Source: Heterostelium multicystogenum (taxonomy: Eukaryota > Evosea > Eumycetozoa > Acytosteliales > Acytosteliaceae). From it: a DNA stretch of 42,604 nt. Numbering within the stretch: the first letter of the stretch is position 1; each line of letters opens with the position of its first letter. Position numbers and translations under genes: made by a program. The notes under the pieces were generated by a model, which made no database searches, was not told the DNA's origin, and worked only from the letters and a program-made list of their open reading frames with translations. Positions 1 to 11,676 of the stretch are shown one piece after another. Location: the NCBI GenBank assembly GCA_003667245.1, contig RCNN01000285.1, positions 1-42,604 of the forward strand, given 5' to 3'.

Positions 1-430
1 TTTTAATTAGCAGATGATATGTTAGACACACACACAAGGTTCACCAAAAAAACAAAAACAAAAAAAAAAACTAATAAAAAATAAAAAAGCAATATAATAT
101 CCAAGTATGTGTTCATTTCATTTTCATAGCTATTACTTTGTTTTTTGTTATAGGATTCAAACAAGTAATCTTTGTTGGGTTGGGTGTGTTATTATTATCT
201 CTTAGAACTAAAGCTTCTTGATATAAATGGAAAAACACTATCATTACAGTAGTTTTATTTGAATGAAATATAATATCAATATGTGTTAATGGTTGCATGT
301 GCATTCAAACAAAGAGTGTCGAGCTTTGTTTTTTTTTTTTTTTTTGTATTGCTGTCTGTTATGTATCATTTAGATACGTCCGTGTGCGCCAAGGAATGGC
401 TTGGTTTGAGCAGCTGGATCACCGGTGATG
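1..430. other. Left-edge AT-rich flank, no gene seen
   Basis: AT-rich DNA downstream of the minus-strand sterol gene. It holds an A-rich stretch near 45-90 and a T run near 329-345. Short open frames here are low-complexity and resemble no protein I know. Confidence 0.6.
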
Positions 431-1369
431 TTACCGATAATGAGACGCCAGGAAATCGCAGAGAATGAAGACAATCATCGCAGAACCTAGACCCTCAAGG
501 GCTGAACGGGCAAGTGTCCACTTTGTCCGTCGTTGGTTTCGTCGATACGAGTGAACATTGGGAATGATTACAACAAAGTATAACATGTAGAAGGTCGATC
601 CAACCAAGTACATTTGCTCACGATTTTCCAATGTGGTAGTAGGGACCTTTTCCAAAGTCCATGCCTCCATGAAGGCAGTGAAGTAGGCCATTGCGGCGAT
701 CAACAAGATGGATCCCAACAATCTTACCGATGGCTGACGCTTTCCAGCTGGAGTTTGGTGGATAGTTCGACCAGAGAAACGACGGAGAATAGGGGTGGTG
801 GCGGCGCGTGGTACGAGACAAAGTAGGCATGTGTAATGAAGACAACATGACTGGGGATCTCATTAAGACGGAAGTCGACTGGGAAACGGTAGGTAGCACG
901 TAATAAGACAAGAAATAGTGTGTCCAGAAAGTTAGTTACCAACGAATCCAACAAAGCAAGCCAAATGTTGGCTTTGACCCAGTAACGCTCGTACCATGGC
1001 TTATTCACGATCAGCTGCACATGGGAACAACATTGGGATGATAACACATGGTAATGAAAACAACAAGACCAAGAATAAAGAACTCTACGTCTCCAAAAAT
1101 CTACACAATTTAGCTTGCAAGTTAGGACTGATTTGGTTGAATCTAGATTGATGAGATAGAGGGAGATACCGGCATTCTGTGATTCTTTCTCTCTCTCTTT
1201 GACCCATAAGTTACCATACCTTATAAACCTCGTATATACGACAAGTGAGAAAACAGTCATCCAGAAAGGTGAGTAGAGAAGGGTAGAACTTCTCAGCCCA
1301 TGCCTTGCTTGGTACTTTGGAGAACCAATGAGGTGACGCAATACTCGATTGTTTTGAAGTAGCAGTCAT
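431..1369 (-). CDS. CPI1: Cycloeucalenol cycloisomerase (frameshifted)
   Basis: Opens the cyclopropane ring of cycloeucalenol to give obtusifoliol (EC 5.5.1.9), a step of the cycloartenol-based sterol route; an ER membrane enzyme of about 280 residues in plants. Family landmarks appear in the expected order: YSPFWMTVFS, ERYWVKANIWLALL, RATYRFPVDF, ITHAYFVSYH, YFTAFMEAW and MYLVGSTFYMLYFV, ending in a TLARSALEGLGSAMIV segment. The start is the ATG at 1369, whose frame reads MTATSKQSSIASPHWFSKVP. A probable intron runs 1219-1101. The frame breaks at least four times: an extra base in the CCC run at 1281-1283, a missing base in the five-T run at 1095-1099, and one missing base each near 1015 and 811. 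Family assignment is firm; an intact gene is not shown. It could be a pseudogene, but neighbours carry the same kind of break. Confidence 0.85.
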
Positions 1370-2090
1370 TCTGATCGATTTCTTTAAGTAACTTTTTTTG
1401 TTGAAACAAATCTAAAGTAGCAATTAAGTGATCAACAAGATCAGAAATCAGCAAGCCCTTTATTGTGGCACACAAAGCCAAAAAAAAATGATCATAAAAA
1501 AATAAAAACTAATTTTTTACATTTTCAAAGATCCCCAGAGACTCACTACGGTGGACCAAAAAAGATCTAAGGTTATATATCACTTTGCATGGCTAGTTGA
1601 GATAAAACATAAAAATTCAATCTTATTCAATCTTAACTTGCTTGTTTAATCAATGAATAAAAGTCACAAAATTGATGAATTAATTTGAATTCATAAAAAT
1701 AAGAAAGAAATTAATTTACAACAATTGTGTGTTTAGATTTTATTTTGTCAGTGCAAGGTACTTTGATCAATCTGAAATCACATCGGATTGAATTTGATTG
1801 ATTGTGTATGATCAAAAAAAAAAAAAAACACACAAAAACTAAAAATTTGAGATATTTGCAACAACAATTCAAAGTTTGAGTGTTTTTATAAATCTCATTC
1901 ATATTTATATGTTGTCCATTTGATGATTGTGGATTTTGAGACTTTGCCTCAACCATGCCCTTAAACACTCTGACTCGCATGCCATTCTCCACATTGTTGT
2001 TAATTTTCTGATCATCAAAGTTGATATATATTTATTTATATGTATTATTATATTTAGTTGTAACATTAGAATTTGTACAAATAAAATAGA
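1370..2090. other. Divergent intergenic spacer
   Basis: About 720 bases between two divergently transcribed genes, so it probably holds both promoters. Very AT-rich with A runs near 1480-1500 and 1814-1828. A minus-strand open frame across 1711-1992 is interrupted by a poly-F stretch from the A run and looks non-coding. No RNA gene recognised. Confidence 0.5.
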
Positions 2091-3291
2091 ATGGGTGGAA
2101 GTGAATCAAAACCAGTAGTATCGTTTTGACAACGAAAGAATGTTAACTATTATTTGTAGGTATTTATATGTATTACTTTATTTTATTTGTTTTTGGTTAT
2201 TAACCTTAATTTATGATTTTGAAAAGTGATTGATTGTGACAATACAGAATATTATGTTGGTGGTGAAATTACCAAGGGTACTGGACACCATTTGGAGGCA
2301 ACTGTTTCCTATGGTCCTGACAAGAAGTCGGTCACTGCTCCATATGTAAAGAGAGCAGCCTTCAAGAGAGCAGTCATTCAATTCCCTCATTCGGAAAATA
2401 CCAATACTTTTACCCTGACTTTGGAGTCCCACGGTCTGAACTTTGGAACCGTTTCCGTTCAGATGAACCAGCCCGATCAGTTGGTTGACGTTGAAATGCA
2501 AGGAGTATCCGAGTCCATTCTGGGAATTAGAACCAAAGTTAGACTTTTATATTCAACAACACTCAATAATCTTCCAATTTTCGATGTAGGTTGAAATGCG
2601 TGTGCATCAATTTCTTCAAGAGTATCTAACACTCACCAATTTTCAAAACTTGTAGACTAAGGTACATAAAAAGCATACGCATTAAAGCATTGCTCTTTGA
2701 AGATGCCATGAAAAATTAGAGAGTGGAGATGTCATTTATATTCGATGGAATGCAAAGATGTCTTCTTTGATCAAAAATGAAAACTTATGCACCATACTCG
2801 CACTGTGGTGTTATCATCAAAACCTACCCACCTAAAGGCAAAGATGGATCGATACCAACAGAGAAAGAATTGTATATAATGGAGTCAGTAGGTCCTGGTG
2901 AAGGAAAGGATCCATTCCGTAACAAGCAGACACTCAGTGGAGTCAATATTTCCCACTCAGAAAGCGTGTTCTCAACTACGATGGTGCGGTATGGTGTTTG
3001 AAACAACAGACTCCATTAAATGAAGTTCAATTGGAATGCTTTACACGTGGAGTTTGGGAATTCCACGAAGAAGATCACCATTCGATATCATTTTCAAGGT
3101 GGGTATTGCTTATTGAGAGGATGAATCTTTGGAATATAGAGTCGAATCGTGCAGTATTTTGTTCAGAGCTTGTCGCCATTGCACTTTCATACGCAGGATT
3201 ATTAACGGAAAAAGAAAACCACCCAGCAAACACAACTCCAGGTGAAGTTAGCGATTTCCAATGCTTGGGAGGTGTTCATCCAACCATTTAA
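2091..3291 (+). CDS. C92/YiiX-like permuted papain-fold amidase
   Basis: Probable cysteine amidase or peptidase of the permuted papain fold (YaeF/YiiX, C92, NlpC/P60 superfamily). Seen: a GDVIYIRW strand near 2720, the histidine motif SHCGVII near 2800, an ELYIMESVGPG strand, and the cysteine motif FCSELVAIALSYAG near 3157, in the permuted order. The first part, about 2227-2594, is a separate unrecognised domain. The best start is the ATG at 2091, reading MGGSESKPVV, a possible N-myristoylation signal. It is joined to the main frame through a likely intron ending at the AG at 2225-2226; the GTG at 2226 is therefore not a real start. Frame breaks occur at the A run near 2774-2778 and near 2965. 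Substrate and role are unknown; the fold assignment is good. Confidence 0.62.
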
Positions 3292-3361
3292 AATATGATT
3301 AAATTAAAATAAGAACGATTTGTATATTATAGAAATGAAACTGATTTATTTATAAAGTCAT

Positions 3362-5301
3362 TTAGCTGTTGAGCTCAAGATCTCCAACTAAAAAGTCATC
3401 GAAATAAATAACTGTACCGGCAAGCTCGGATCCTGTCAATCTAAGGTAGAGATATTCAGTTCCAACTGGGGCGGTGACAAGGTTGAAGTTGTTGCCAGGT
3501 TGATGATAACGATCCAAATGGGAGGGAATTTGATGTAATCAAATCGGAGGTTCCGTTAAACCAGAGCAGTGTGAGAGTTGGATTGCTGCTTGATCCTGAT
3601 CCAAGCTTGGCCCATGCGCTGACCTTGTTTTGTCCAGCACTGGCATAGAATCCAGGATAGTTATTGAGAGAGATACCCCAGGCCCAGGAGCTGGTAACTG
3701 AAATTTTTGAAACCTCTTGGTACCAGAGTGAGCAGTGGCGTTCGAGCTTGCAACTGATGCAGAGTACCATTCAGACCAATGACCAACTCCACCTTCAGCT
3801 GTAGCAGTGACACTGTCGAGATGATTACGATGTTTACCTGGTGTTTGAGAGGGAGTTGTAGTTGGCATTGGGGAGTCGGTTGGATCAACTCCGTTGATTG
3901 AGCTTCCATTATCTTGACGGTATGGATCGATTCTCCAGTTGGCCCATGGGAAAGTGTTTCCAGTGTTCATTGGCATGAATTTCCAATCTCCAATATAGGT
4001 GTTGTTGAAGAATTTGTGTTTTGCTTAAAGACAATTGCATCTTGAATAACGGTTCCCTTGTATGGGTCTTTAGTTCCAATATCTGAGAAGAGACCCATAC
4101 GACCACAATTGCCAAGTTGGTGCAATTTACATTGGCTGGGTTGAACTTGAATACGTTGTCGTGGATATGAACATTTTGAGTCTTGTAACGCTATCCATAG
4201 GTTTTGTTGAACCATGGCATCCATTGGAGTATCGAAAGTTTCATTTTTTACGGCAGAAACGGTTTTGCACCTTCGAAAAGTACAATTCCATCCCAATTGT
4301 CTTTGCGAGATAGTTTCCAACAATTTCACTCTTGTGGATATACTACTCCGCAGCAGGCTCACCTCCGGACTCTGAGATGTAGATGCAGCCTCAGGGAAGT
4401 TGTCTTGTCTAGCTTTACCAGCATGGATAGAGTTTTCTCTTGATGGTATTGTTTCTAATCATAAAGTTGAAACTGACCTCATAGAAAATTCCATTTCCTT
4501 GGTTGTTTTCAATGTAGTTGTTCTCAAAGAGGAAATCGGTATTGTCATTGTCTGCCCCCAAAGACCTGGACCCAAGTTTATCATGTACCCAGTTGTTTCT
4601 GACAAGAGCTCCATGGACATTCCAGAATTTTCCACCACCGTACATCCACAGGCCCAACGAAGTTTTCCCAATCATCTTGATTGTTTCCAAAACTTCATTG
4701 TAATCAAATATAATGTTTTTGACACCATAAGGATGGTAGGGATCCGAAAACCAAGTTGGACCATTGTTCTTGATACAGTTGTATCTGGTGAGAATTGTTA
4801 CCCAAGAAGATGGCAGCACCGTCATTGTCGTGGACATAGTTGTATTCAAAAGTCCAGTTGGTGCAGCAGTGTTTTGGTTGATAATGGTTTCATCATTTCA
4901 AAACTGGACAGAAGTATCGTTTCCAAAGTTTCTAATCTCCAAATAACGAATGGTTTACATTTACACGATCTTCACCAAAAGCCAAGTTGTTGGTGTGATT
5001 TCCGTCGAGAATGGCACCTGGACCACCAATATACATTGAGTTGTTACCTGGGACAACTTTGGCATAGGCGTGGTGCTCTAAGTAATGAACACCTGGAGCG
5101 AAATAATAGACTGAGTTTGGCTTGGTAAAATCGAAACCATCGTTACTTCCGGCTGGAACATAGATGGATCCAGGGGGTTGGGTGGCAGGACCAGACAACA
5201 AAGCAGTGTTTCCACAAACTTGGACTGGTGGCGAAGTTGGGTAAGAGTAGACCAAGTAGGTCAATGACAAAAATTACAAATAATGTAGAATATCTAAACA
5301 T
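3362..5301 (-). CDS. Secreted right-handed beta-helix protein with C-terminal CBM-like domain
   Basis: The start ATG at 5301 opens a signal-peptide-like segment (MFRYSTLFVI...). Next comes a region with YYFAPGVHYLEHH and GGPGAILDGNHTNNLAFG, then repeated beta-helix rungs with asparagine ladders: ALVRNNWVHD, DFLFENNYIENNQGNGIF, FNFMIRNNTIKR and KSEIVGNYLAK. This pattern matches right-handed parallel beta-helix proteins, a fold common in polysaccharide lyases and hydrolases. After a P/T-rich linker (PTTTPSQTPG) there is a jelly-roll-like module with HSGTK, VSVTSSWAWGISL, KVSAWAKLGSG and, at the C-terminus, YLYLRLTGSELAGTVIYFDD, typical of CBM4/9-like domains. The stop is at 3362-3364. At least five frame breaks, including the T run just after the start. 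A catalytic residue set is not identifiable. The gene ends 70 bp from the end of the convergent C92 gene. Confidence 0.7.
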
Positions 5302-5641
5302 TGTTTTGGATGTTCACAATTGAAATTTAGAAAACTAGTTTTAGGAGATTAGGATTTATAGTTTTCACTAGGCAGACTCTAAACCCTGAGAAACAAATGA
5401 ATCAATATTTTTCAAGTAACTTATACTTGGATAAGCTATCGAATTCCAGGTATTGATTATGATCTTCACTAAGGGTACCCTTGGAGGCTCCCCAATGTTT
5501 ACCAATTTGGATTGTTTTGAAATGGATTTTTGCAAAAAAAGTGGATACATTCGAATGAAAAATTGCAAATTTTTTTTGTAGAACGGGCAAATTTCACATT
5601 TGATGGGGAATCTCTATTATAATATAAAATCATTGCACGCT

Positions 5642-5675
5642 ACCACTGCTGGTAACATAGGGGTTAGATCTAACC
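5642..5675. repeat. Two adjacent small inverted repeats
   Basis: TACCA and TGGTA arms flank a four-base loop (CTGC) starting near 5641. They are followed by a perfect 14-base palindrome GGTTAGATCTAACC at 5662-5675. Both lie in an otherwise AT-rich spacer. A structured RNA or protein-binding site is possible; chance is not excluded. Confidence 0.4.
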
Positions 5676-6811
5676 TCATATAACCCACGAGACACGATAC
5701 GAATTTCTAAAATTAAGACTTTCAATCAAAATACTTAAATCTATGGGAGAACACATGCGAAGATGAGGAGGTAGGGCCGTGTAGCGTCTTTCTATTCACT
5801 TGGCAATCATACATGTTTAACTTGAATTTGATTCGTTCGTTACATGATCAAATAATTATTGATGCCGTTCTACCATCCATTCGAATCTCAGCCGATCAAA
5901 TCATTATCATCACTGTGAGTCAATATGCATGCATTATTCTTATATTCTCGGTTTTAGTTCTAATGATCGATGGACCTTCCTTTTTTCCCTGGACAAATAT
6001 ATTCTACCGCCATTCATCGAACCCCAACTTGATTTTTATTTATAATAATTATAATTATATTTATTTTTATTTTAGATTTTTATAATTGAACAACAAAACA
6101 CAACACAACCAACCAAAGTAGCACATTACATACATACTTTTACTTGACGATTACTTTACTTAAACTTATTACCTATAAGTATTAATTAATAATAACTAAA
6201 TAAATATTAATCTTATTATATTAAATAAATAATATGTTTAAGTCATCGGGTAATATGTAGTATGTAAGGTTTTATTATTAAATTACCTATTATTATTACA
6301 TACATATTCTTAGTACATATACTAATGATAGTAATTAGTAAAAGACTACTGTGAAAGTCAAAAACGTTGATTCTATGATGATTTTGATTCTTCACTCCGG
6401 AGTTAAATATCATACTTATTTGAGAGTCGCATCCCATTATAAACCTAACCTTGTAAATGTTTATTTAAAAGGATATGAACATACATAAGCAGCAGTTAAA
6501 TAACTTATGTAAAGTCTTTACAATGATGAATCAATATTATGAATGTCCAAAGTAATCCAACCTAAAATTAGATTATAGATGACACGTTGGTCACATACGA
6601 CGTCTCTAGTCTAATTTTGTTTAATTATTTGCATAATCAACTGGATTACGTAAATTGTGTCCATTTTTATTAAAACTCATAAAACCAAATTAATCTTAAA
6701 ATGGTCATCGGTGATTGCAAACCACCACCACTACCACCTTGGATCAAAATGATTTCTTTTTTTTTAATATAAATATGATGATGATTATCATGAATGATTC
6801 ATGAATGTTAT

Positions 6812-6834
6812 AATATTATTATTATTATTATTAT
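6812..6834. repeat. (TTA)n microsatellite
   Basis: About seven uninterrupted trinucleotide units of A and T, typical of AT-rich dictyostelid spacers. Confidence 0.85.
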
Positions 6835-6953
6835 CGTAAATTAATATTAGTTTAGTTATTTAGTTTAGCACTACCACTCTTATTGAATTGAATTTTTTGA
6901 TTTACCAGACCTAAACTCAAAAAGAAATATATAATCATAAACATAAACATATA

Positions 6954-6978
6954 TATACATATACATATACATATACAT
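6954..6978. repeat. (ATACAT)n microsatellite
   Basis: Four imperfect hexanucleotide units about 100 bases upstream of the patatin-like gene start. A short GATA array follows at about 7050-7065, ending just before the ATG at 7072. Confidence 0.8.
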
Positions 6979-7071
6979 TTATAGATAGATAAATAAGTAT
7001 ACTAAGATATAAATAGAACTTATGTCTAGTTTTTAAATAAGATAAATATATAGATAGATAGATATAGAGAA

Positions 7072-10000
7072 ATGATATTTGATTTCGATTCAAAAGGTAG
7101 ATTGTTTTTAAATCTATGGTTTATAAAGCCATTTCATTTACAACCTTGGATGGCGATGACCATAGGTGTCTTTGCAATTTTGGGTGCTTTCAGGTTGTAT
7201 GTGTATTTGTCGACAAGATCTATGAAAAAGCGATATATGCCAAATCATAGGAGAAAAGATAGCATTGCCGAACCCCTGCTGCTTCTTAAGCAGATGATTA
7301 ATACTAAGCCAAAGAAGTTCGCTGACATCTTTCCAGATGAACTGCGCGAACTGGCTAAGAGACGTGTTGCCGTGCTGAAGGAGGTGAATCCATTTGGTAT
7401 GCAGACAATAGGCAGGGACAGCAATAGTCCAGCGAATGGAAGGAGCAATTTGAAACGATCGAGCTCAATGCACTTCAGACAGAGCCCACAAGCTGGTCGA
7501 TTCTCACCAAAGTCAGCGATGATACAAAACATGTTTAGAACACCTCAAAGTCTAAAGTCGGGTTCATCTCTCTTTGACAAGGAGAGAGAGCCATCTCCCC
7601 TTGCTCTTTCACCCCTTGCTCCCAACGACATTGGAGCTAGCTACAATAGTACAGGCAGTTCGATGCTAACTTCGCCAGCTTCGACCATCGAAAGCGGAAA
7701 ATCGGTTGGAAACAGTCCCAGTAACATTGGCGGAAGTGGATACCTCAGGAAAAGCAGTAATTCAGTCATTCAGAAAGATGAGATTAATTTTATAAATTGA
7801 GGAAAAGACAGCATCTAAAAGTGGATTGCAAGCTGATATACCTACCATCGAGGAAGAAGATGACGATCAATCAGATTCTTCCAACACTAGCTCAAGCTTC
7901 CAGGACACACCTCCTATGCTTCGCATAGGTGCCCCAAGCGGCAAGAGAATTGTGCCATCCACAAACTATGGTTTGGTCGGGCTGGCGCTTTCAGGAGGTG
8001 GAATACGTTCTGCTACTTTCAATTTGGGTTTGCTTCAGGCACTTTCTAAACACAAATTGTTTCGCAAGGTAGACTATTTGTCTACTGTGAGTGGTGGAGG
8101 ATTTATTGGTAGTTGTCTCATCTCGCTTCTCTCAGAGGGAACTCACACCTCCGATTGGAACAACTTCCCATTCACTATAGCCGTGGAATGAAGGAAGGTA
8201 TTCCACTTAAGCATCTTAGAAATAGCGCCAACTACTTGGCCAATGGAATCTTTGAGTTCCTTCTCTTTCCAGTGCTCATTCTCCGTGGTATCGTCTTGAA
8301 TCTCATTTCAATCTTTCCATTCGTATGGGGACTGCTATTGTTCGAAAGATATGTTCCCATCAAGTTTGGTGTCAACTATTATCTTACAATCAGAATGCAT
8401 GGAATCTTTTGATTCATATCCTCATTTTCCCATTGATATCAAGACCAAAAGTTACCATTCCAGCCATTATTCTCTTTTTGTCGATATACAGCGCAGATCT
8501 ATCTGCCTTCTTTTCAAAGGCAAACAACTTTGAAATTGCAGCATCACTTTGTCTTCACCTCTACTTGAATCATCCAATGGTTGCTCAGAAAAGAAGACAG
8601 CAAAGTATGGTACGATCATTCATTTGGTTGGCTCTTCATTGTCCTTATCTCACTTGGATTCGTCGAGTCACTCCCACTCATTGAGAATGCATACATTCAC
8701 TATTTCGGTGGTGAAACATCGTTCCGTGTGTATCCATTAATCAGTTTGTTCGCTTTGATTCTTGCTGATTCGCTTGCATTCACTTTATTAACAAACCCAA
8801 AGCTTTCTCCAGTAAAGAGACTCACATTCCACATTTTTGTCTCTATTGTTGGTCCCCTCTTGCTCATCCTCACCTACCTCGAGTTGAGTGTTTGGTTGGA
8901 TTCATCTTCATCACTACTTGGTATTGGTAATGGAATATGCTTCTTTGTATCGCTGCTATCCTTCTTCACAATGGATATCAATGAAACATCAATGCACAAG
9001 TATTATCGTGACAGATTATCTAAAGCCTACATGTTTTCTATCAAGAATGGTCGCTTCCGTCCATATGGTGGCGAAAAGATCAGTCGTCTCAATCGACGTT
9101 CTGTTGCCACCCTATCTTCTCATCAATACGACTCTCAACTACACAACAAACAATGACCCTAATGGTATTCCAGATTCGAGAGGATCTGATTTCTTCATAT
9201 TTAGCCAGCACTTTGTTGGTTCAGAAACCAGTGGATATCGTTCCACCGAGCAGATGGAGAAGTTAGATCGAAGACTGGACTTGGCAACTGCAGTATCAAT
9301 ATCTGGTGCAGCTGTTGGTACAAAGATGGGGAACTGCAACCATTCCTACACTTGTCCTTTCACTTGGAATCCTCAACATTCGTTTAGGTTACTGGCTACC
9401 CAATCCACTTGGTATTTTCCTCAGTCATCCATACCTGGGTCGCTTATTCTATGGTGGTTTCGCATGCTATCATCTTGTGAAGGAGTTTGGATGGACCGCC
9501 ATGACATCCAAAGATTGGTGTATCAATCTCAGCGACGGAGGACACATAGAAAATCTAGGAGCATATGAACTCATTAAAAGAAGATGCAAATACGTCATCA
9601 TCTCTGACGCAGAGGCTGATCCTGACATGACATTCCCAAGGTAAATAACATAAAAATATTAAATCAATCATCCCTTTTACTAACCATATTTCTCACTAAT
9701 ATTATAGTTTGGCTCAGCTTATGAGATTAGTTAGAATTGATTTTGGTATCAATATTCAGATTAATTTGGATGATATTCGTAGAGGTGCAAATGGATACAG
9801 TCAGAAGCATTGGACAGTTGGAAAAATCATTACCAAAAGAAAAAGAGTCATTCCAACCCACAGGATAGTGACACTGAGAATCCACCAAGTGGAGAAGTTG
9901 GTTACTTGCTCTATATAAAGTCATCACTGACAGGCGACGAGGACGAAGTTATTAAAGAGTATCAGTCACAGCACCCTTCGTTCCCTCACGAATCAACAAC

Positions 10001-10637
10001 CGACCAATTCTTCACCGAATCTCAATTTGAAGCATATCGCAGTCTAGGATATCATATTGGTGGATCCTCTTTGTTTGGACCAAAGCACAACAGGTTGTTC
10101 GACGGAGAGGATGTCGACTCGTTCTTTGAGCGAATCTACCAGTCCTGCACTGGTGAGCTGCCCAAGGGATGGCAGGAGAAGCGTGATGACAGCGGAAGTC
10201 AGTACTTTGTCCAACAAGACATGAAAAAGAAGACTTGGTTCGACCCCAGACTGAGAAAGTCGGCAGCAGCCACCAACAATGCCAACATTCCAACAGTGAC
10301 TCAATCTGCCAGTGCTATACCAGTCCACACAACCTTACTACCAACAACTACACTGATTTCTACATCGAAAAGTAACAACCAGAACGGTGGAGCTAACCCC
10401 AGTATTTCCAACAGCAACCCATCGACGACCACTACCATCACAACTACTATATCAAATCAAGATAATCTGATTCTACCAACAATGACAACAACAACCAACA
10501 ATCAACCGACTCTACAGAATCACAATAATAATCTCGATTACGATGACGCTGATGATGACAGTTATTTCAATGATAATGAAAACAGTGGAGGTCGCAAAGG
10601 TAAAATTATGGGAGGTATACCTCTACCACCACAATAG
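7072..10637 (+). CDS. Membrane patatin-like phospholipase with C-terminal WW domain
   Basis: Predicted lipid acyl hydrolase of about 1,165 residues. An N-terminal helix (WMAMTIGVFAILGAFRLYVYL) precedes a serine-rich region. The patatin core follows: oxyanion loop GLALSGGGIRSATFNLG near residue 308, nucleophile serine in STVSGGG near 340, and the aspartate of the dyad in NLSDGGHIENLG near 820. Several hydrophobic helices lie between serine and aspartate (for example VLILRGIVLNLISIFPFVWG and LFALILADSLAFTLL), so the lipase is polytopic. After FPHESTTDQFF a WW domain is visible near residues 1005-1037 (LPKGW, then YF, then TWFDP). An N/T/Q-rich tail ends GIPLPPQ. One intron, 9641-9707, is required to restore the frame. 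About six single-base frame breaks occur, for example near 7795, 8170, 8405, 9150, 9300 and 9815. Substrate unknown; both domain calls are strong. Confidence 0.85.
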
Positions 10638-11676
10638 ATCCTGGTATACTATAGTAATAGAAGCATTATTATTATTATATTATTATTATTACGAACACAC
10701 CAAACCACTATTCTGGTTTAATGAACAAAACAAAATAAATAAAATCAACTTCACACTACCAAATCAACTAACCACAACCCAATAAAAAAGAATGAAACAA
10801 AACAAATCATTGTTATTTTATCTATCTAATATCTCTACTATTAATTCACACAACATTAATAGTTAGTTATATATCTATATTGAATTGTTACAATTACAAT
10901 AATATGAAAATTAAAATGAAATTAAAGTAAATTTAAATGAAATTATTATTATTATTCACTTGAATATCTTAAAAATAAAAAAATTTAAATATTGGTAAAT
11001 CATTTTAAAAGAATTTAATATATTTTATGACCTTATGCCATAATTGTCATTATTATGAAATGTTATTAACACCTATTGTTTGTTTGTTTCACCCACACAA
11101 AAATTTCAAAGTTGAACAGGAAATGTACGATCCAACACACCACCACGATAACCAAAGATTCTTTTTTATCTTGAATTTGCAAATTGAGCTGTTTGCAATT
11201 TAATTAAATTGTGTGAAACCTGGGTGAATTGAGAAATTAGGGGGATCGAAACATCTTTCTTAACATTCCATTTTATTTTAATTAAATTGAGAGGAATGGA
11301 TATTCATGAGTTGGGTTGCAGCATTGCCTATTTAAACAGCTTTAGCTAAGAGATCTTTCACAATTCAATAAATCCAAAGACAATTACAACTGTACACACA
11401 TTTATATATAAACATTTAACACAACAACACATCAACTACTCCTCCCTAACAGACATAATAACTACTATTATCTCTGTGTAAATATTTTAATCAATTAAAT
11501 AATAATAATATTATTATTAACGTAACTTCACTCAATCAAATTGTATATATATCATTAATATTTTGTTAGTTCAATAAAACATTCATATAATTAAATATCC
11601 TTTGTATAAATCTATAAATAATAACTTATATATATTACTAAGTAAAGATTAATCTTATAAACCTAAATTCAACAAA
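10638..11676. other. Intergenic region
   Basis: About 1 kb of AT-rich DNA after the patatin-like gene. Contains (ATT)n tracts near 10660-10690 and 10945-10957, a TATTTAAA-like box near 11330, and a 20-base AT palindrome at 11500-11519. The last 300 bases may be promoter and 5' untranslated region of the small Stm1-like gene. No coding region recognised. Confidence 0.5.

Larger units (their letters stand above)
5302..7071. other. Long intergenic region with inverted repeats and microsatellites
   Basis: About 1.77 kb between divergent genes, with no convincing protein gene. A slightly GC-richer patch at about 5630-5800 stands out from the AT-rich surroundings and carries two inverted repeats. 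The right part is very AT-rich with (TTA)n, (ATACAT)n and (GATA)n arrays. Short open frames at 5813-6085 and 6243-6437 are hydrophobic AT translations without recognisable similarity. Confidence 0.5.

Noticed and set aside
1205..1211. CCCATAA-like word resembling the upstream element of dictyostelid small RNA genes
   Set aside because: It lies in a supported intron of the sterol gene and no structured RNA motif follows at the expected distance.
1711..1992. 93-codon minus-strand frame
   Set aside because: Contains a poly-F from an A run, no protein-like pattern, and lies in the divergent spacer.
5813..6085. 90-codon plus-strand frame
   Set aside because: I/F/Y-rich translation of AT-rich DNA with no recognisable helix pattern or domain.
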